Source: Pedobacter psychroterrae (GTDB lineage: Bacteria > Bacteroidota > Bacteroidia > Sphingobacteriales > Sphingobacteriaceae). Taken from it: 64,000 nt of DNA. The notes beneath the pieces are model-generated. The model was not told the DNA's origin and did not search any database. It worked only from the letters and a program-made list of their open reading frames with translations. Within the stretch, counting starts at the first letter, position 1, and every line of letters begins with the position of its first letter. Made by a program: the position numbers and the translations under genes. Shown one piece after another: positions 60,713-64,000 of this stretch. Location of the stretch: assembly GCF_004331695.1 (NCBI RefSeq), contig NZ_SJSL01000006.1:62001-126000 (forward strand), written 5' to 3'.

Positions 60713-60828
60713 GATCGTAATTTAAAGTTAGATGAGTTATAACTGCACAGAATTAAAAAGGTTTGTTAAATTTATAAGATTATATAAAATATTGGGTCTT
60801 AGAGCCGAAAATATCAGCAATAGAAAAC

Positions 60829-61371
60829 ATGGATACCGAACAGCTTGAAAAACTTCGCTTTCCGATAGGAAAGTATATACCGCCTTCTACGCTTTCCAGG
60901 GAGATGATAGATACCTTTATTATGGAGATTGAAACGCTTCCAAATGCGCTCAAAGAAGAAGTATTCGCCTTAAATGAGGAACAGTTAGATACACAATACA
61001 GGCCTGAGGGCTGGACAGTACGTCAGGTAGTCCATCATTTAGCAGATAGCCACATAAACAGCTATATCAGGTGTAAACTGGCATTGACTGAAGACAACCC
61101 TACTATAAAGCCATACTTTGAGGAGCGTTGGGCGGAATTGCAAGATGGTAAAAACACACCGGTAGATTCCAGCTTACAATTGCTGGAAGGCCTGCACATA
61201 CGTTGGGTAGCATTGTTAAAATCGCTAAGTGACCAGGACTTAACAAAGGCATTTGTCCATCCTGAACATGGAAAAACAATCAAATTATCGGAAGTTGTGG
61301 CCTTGTATGCTCATCATGGCAGGCACCATCTGGCGCAGATTACAGAATTGAAGAAAAGAAAGGGCTGGTAG
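60829..61371 (+). CDS. YfiT/DinB family putative metal-dependent hydrolase
   Basis: 180 aa, DinB-like four-helix bundle: IGKYIPPSTLSREMIDTFI, RPEGWTVRQVVHHLADSHIN (first metal His) and the terminal YAHHGRHHLAQITELKKRKGW (second and third His). This matches Bacillus YfiT and bacillithiol-S-transferase-like proteins, which act in thiol-dependent detoxification; whether this strain uses bacillithiol cannot be told. It is monocistronic. Confidence 0.93.
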   Translation: MDTEQLEKLRFPIGKYIPPSTLSREMIDTFIMEIETLPNALKEEVFALNEEQLDTQYRPEGWTVRQVVHHLADSHINSYIRCKLALTEDNPTIKPYFEERWAELQDGKNTPVDSSLQLLEGLHIRWVALLKSLSDQDLTKAFVHPEHGKTIKLSEVVALYAHHGRHHLAQITELKKRKGW

Positions 61372-61479
61372 GTATCAGCTTGTTTATAATAAGGTAATAG
61401 GTTTTTCATGTTGATGTTATAGTCCTAACCTAGTTTTGGCTTAAAATTAACCACCACCCTATTTTCTCCTAGACACTAT

Positions 61480-63927
61480 ATGGAAAGCAGAAGAGATTTT
61501 ATTAAAAAAGCATCCCTACTGACCGGTGCGCTGGGCATGGCGGGGCTGATACCCGAGTCTATACAGCGGGCTATGGCCATAAATCCTGCTGTAGGTACCA
61601 CCTATCTTGATGCAGAGCATGTAGTATTCCTCATGCAGGAGAACAGGTCTTTTGACCATGCCTTTGGGACGCTGAAGGGCGTAAGGGGTTTCAATGATCC
61701 CCGGGCTATCAGATTGCCCAACGACTATCCAGTATGGCTGCAAAGCAATAAAAAAGGAGAAACCTATGCGCCCTTCCGCCTTGATATAAAAGATACTAAA
61801 GCTACCTGGATGAACGCCTTGCCGCATTCCTGGGAAAACCAGGTGGACGCAAGAAACAACGGTGATTATGATGGATGGCTGGAGGCAAAAAGATCGGGAA
61901 ATAAAGAATATGCTGATATGCCGCTAACGATGGGTTATTACAATCGTGAGGATATCCCATTCTATTATTCCCTGGCCGATGCCTTTACCGTATGTGACCA
62001 CAACTTTTGCTCTATGCTGACGGGAACCAGCCCCAACCGCTGTTTCTTTTGGACAGGCAAGATCAGGGAAGAACAAAATGAAAGCTCCCTGCCGCATGTT
62101 TCCAACGGTTTTATAGACGGATCTGAAAGGGTAAACTGGAGCACATTCCCGGAACGGCTATCGAAGCATAAGGTAGATTGGAAGATCTACCAGAATGAAC
62201 TAAGTGTGGGTGTAGGATTGAACGGCGACGAAGATGACTGGCTGGCTAATTTTACGGACAATGACATGGAGTTCTTCAAGCAGTATCACGTAAAGCGACA
62301 TCCGCTGCACCTGCCACACTTGAAAAAACAGCGCCTGGAAATGGAGCAGCAGTTGCAAAACAAGACAGACGAGAAGCTAAAGGGCAGATTGGAGCGCGTG
62401 ATCAAAGACATTGAGTTTTTGGAGAAAAACACACTGGCAGAGCTGACACCCGAGCAGCTGGATTTGCACAAACGGGCTTTTGTAACAAATGTAAACGACC
62501 CGGACTACCATACGCTGGAAACAATTGCCTATGATGACAATGGTACTGAACGGACCGCAAAAATACCTAAAGGAGATGTACTGCACCAGTTCCGCAGCGA
62601 TGTGGACAATGGTAAACTGCCTACTGTATCCTGGCTTGTGGCACCGTCCAATTTCTCTGACCATCCTGGCTCGCCATGGTATGGGGCCTGGTATTTATCA
62701 GAAGCGATAGACATCCTGACTAAGAACCCTGAGGTATGGAAGAAGACCATTTTTGTGTTGACCTATGACGAGAATGACGGATATTTTGATCACCTCCCTC
62801 CTTTTGTAGCACCAGACCCTAAAGATCCCACCAGCGGTAAGGTTTCAGCATCACTTGACGCCAGGCCGGAGTTTGTGCACAAAAGCGAGCAAAGCAGCAG
62901 GCAAAGTACGGTAGGTCTGGGATTTAGGGTACCAATGGTGGTAGTCTCGCCATGGTCCAGGGGTGGTTATGTCAACTCAGAAGTATTTGACCACACCTCT
63001 TCAATTCAGTTTCTGGAACATTTTCTAAGCCATAAAACAGGAGAGAAAGTATTTGAAGACAACATCAGCAGCTGGAGAAGAAGTTTGTGCGGAGACCTTA
63101 CTTCGGTATTCCGTCCATACAACGGAGAGAAAATCGATATGCCAAAGCCGGTAGAGCGAAAACCTTTCCTGGAATCCATCCATAAAGCACAGTATGCGAA
63201 GCTGCCTGACAATTTCAGAAAGCTGGATGAACAAGCAATAACTGAAGTGCTTAAAAATCCTTTGAGAAACCAACATGTGCCGCAACAGGAAAAAGGAATC
63301 AAACCTGCCAATGCGATTCCTTATGAGCTATATGCGACCGCTGGAATGAGTGCTGATCGTTCTGCTCTTAAGATTGATCTTGCAGCTGGTAAGTCGGTGT
63401 TTGGCGAGCGCAGCAGTGGCGCAGGATACAATGTATATGGTGGAGGAAGGAACTGGGCATTTACTGTAGCGGCTGGTGACACTGTGTCGTATGCATGGCC
63501 TTTGAAAGATTTCGCCGATGAATTATACGACCTTAAAGTATACGGTGTCAACGGGTTTTACCGGAGTTATAGTGGTGATGCCAGAGATCCGCAGGTGCTG
63601 GTAAGTCTAAGCTATGAGCGGGAAAAGAATAGGCCTACGGTACCAACAGGTAATGTGGTTGTCCACTTAAAGCGAAACGGCACCGGCAGTAATGAGGCTC
63701 TTAAATTCATCCTTGCTGACAATGCCTACGGCGGTAAAGCAAGGAGCATTGTGCTGCCGGCAGGTAAAACTGAGCTAAGTGTTACGATAGATTTGATAAA
63801 CAGCCGCAATTGGTATGACTTCACGATCCGCCTGGATGGCAATAAAAAATATGCCCAGCAATATGCCGGGCATGTGGAACATCAAAAATCCAGTTTTACA
63901 GATCCGCTAATGGGCGGGATGGTTTAG
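61480..63927 (+). CDS. Phosphocholine-specific phospholipase C, Tat-exported
   Basis: 815 aa. A twin-arginine signal (SRRDFIKKASLLTGALGMAG) directs folded export. The phosphoesterase domain (about 43-560) carries VFLMQENRSFDHAFGTLKG, SMLTGTSPNRCFFWTG, TVSWLVAPSNFSDHPGSPW and VLTYDENDGYFDHLPPF, the PlcN/AcpA metal and catalytic stretches. Two C-terminal DUF756 repeats (about 600-810) are typical of the family. It splits phosphatidylcholine or sphingomyelin to diacylglycerol or ceramide and phosphocholine, probably for phosphate or carbon scavenging. The central region has a charged coiled insert (about 265-320). Confidence 0.95.
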   Translation: MESRRDFIKKASLLTGALGMAGLIPESIQRAMAINPAVGTTYLDAEHVVFLMQENRSFDHAFGTLKGVRGFNDPRAIRLPNDYPVWLQSNKKGETYAPFRLDIKDTKATWMNALPHSWENQVDARNNGDYDGWLEAKRSGNKEYADMPLTMGYYNREDIPFYYSLADAFTVCDHNFCSMLTGTSPNRCFFWTGKIREEQNESSLPHVSNGFIDGSERVNWSTFPERLSKHKVDWKIYQNELSVGVGLNGDEDDWLANFTDNDMEFFKQYHVKRHPLHLPHLKKQRLEMEQQLQNKTDEKLKGRLERVIKDIEFLEKNTLAELTPEQLDLHKRAFVTNVNDPDYHTLETIAYDDNGTERTAKIPKGDVLHQFRSDVDNGKLPTVSWLVAPSNFSDHPGSPWYGAWYLSEAIDILTKNPEVWKKTIFVLTYDENDGYFDHLPPFVAPDPKDPTSGKVSASLDARPEFVHKSEQSSRQSTVGLGFRVPMVVVSPWSRGGYVNSEVFDHTSSIQFLEHFLSHKTGEKVFEDNISSWRRSLCGDLTSVFRPYNGEKIDMPKPVERKPFLESIHKAQYAKLPDNFRKLDEQAITEVLKNPLRNQHVPQQEKGIKPANAIPYELYATAGMSADRSALKIDLAAGKSVFGERSSGAGYNVYGGGRNWAFTVAAGDTVSYAWPLKDFADELYDLKVYGVNGFYRSYSGDARDPQVLVSLSYEREKNRPTVPTGNVVVHLKRNGTGSNEALKFILADNAYGGKARSIVLPAGKTELSVTIDLINSRNWYDFTIRLDGNKKYAQQYAGHVEHQKSSFTDPLMGGMV

Positions 63928-63964
63928 CATAGGCAGCCAGGTACAGACTTTCTTGCCCGACCTG

Positions 63965-64000
63965 CTACTTAATAAATGCTTTCTTCATCACTTCTAGGTA
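63965..64000 (-). CDS. Possible 3' end of a gene entering from the right
   Basis: On the reverse strand the last 36 bases read YLEVMKKAFIK and TAG, a plausible C-terminus that converges with the phospholipase gene. Eleven codons are too few to be sure. Confidence 0.3.
   Translation of the reverse strand, partial: YLEVMKKAFIK

Overview
The window comes from a Bacteroidota chromosome, most likely a soil or freshwater Sphingobacteriaceae such as Pedobacter (genus inferred from gene content, not verified). The evidence is a SusC/SusD pair, several TonB-linked outer-membrane proteins with carboxypeptidase-like N-terminal domains, a type IX secretion plug-domain protein, a long-form urocanate hydratase, a Bacteroidota-type zinc metalloprotease, and repeated TAnnTTTG -7 promoter boxes a few bases before start codons. 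No rRNA, tRNA or CRISPR was seen.

Layout. 1-8938 is a polysaccharide-utilisation locus: a GH92 alpha-mannosidase (running off the left edge), a LacI repressor with two matching 22-bp palindromic operators, SusC, SusD and a DUF5009 membrane acetyltransferase-like protein. The likely substrate is a mannose-containing glycan. 8970-15713 is housekeeping: pyrD, an ABC-F ATPase, a T9SS plug protein, a cytoplasmic GH13 alpha-amylase, an acyl-CoA thioesterase and an EVE-domain protein. 15629-22097 is a 6.4-kb genomic island bounded by 94-bp direct repeats (one silent mismatch) that duplicate the 5' end of the EVE gene. It carries an integrase remnant, decayed paralogous gene ends, several small exported or membrane orphan proteins, a 620-bp gene-free stretch of nested inverted repeats and a RadC-like JAB protein.

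22140-33693 holds an outer-membrane beta-barrel protein, a DUF5117-type zinc metalloprotease, holA, an HsdR_N-type nuclease-fold protein, a secreted clan GH-A glycosidase, a ferritin-like four-helix protein, small membrane proteins and an ECF sigma factor. 33900-39125 is a tight four-gene operon that reads as an extracytosolic flavin redox system: secreted ankyrin-repeat protein, DUF2271 protein with a TGAS flavinylation-like motif, a fused PepSY-TM/flavodoxin/NADPH-reductase protein, and ApbE flavin transferase. It converges on a TonB-dependent receptor (39122-41509).

41747-56296 contains valS, an S9 dipeptidyl peptidase, an EamA exporter, an MmcQ/YjbR protein, a HepT/MntA type VII toxin-antitoxin pair, mnmD, hutH-hutU, an aldo/keto reductase with an AI-2E family permease, and mazG. 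56323-64000 contains an unrecognised lipoprotein/beta-barrel pair behind a 20-bp palindrome, a degenerate DEAD-box protein, an 11-bp tandem repeat array, a 53-aa membrane protein, a YfiT/DinB protein and a Tat-exported phosphocholine-specific phospholipase C.

The two items most worth following are the flavinylation operon and the island integrated in the EVE gene.
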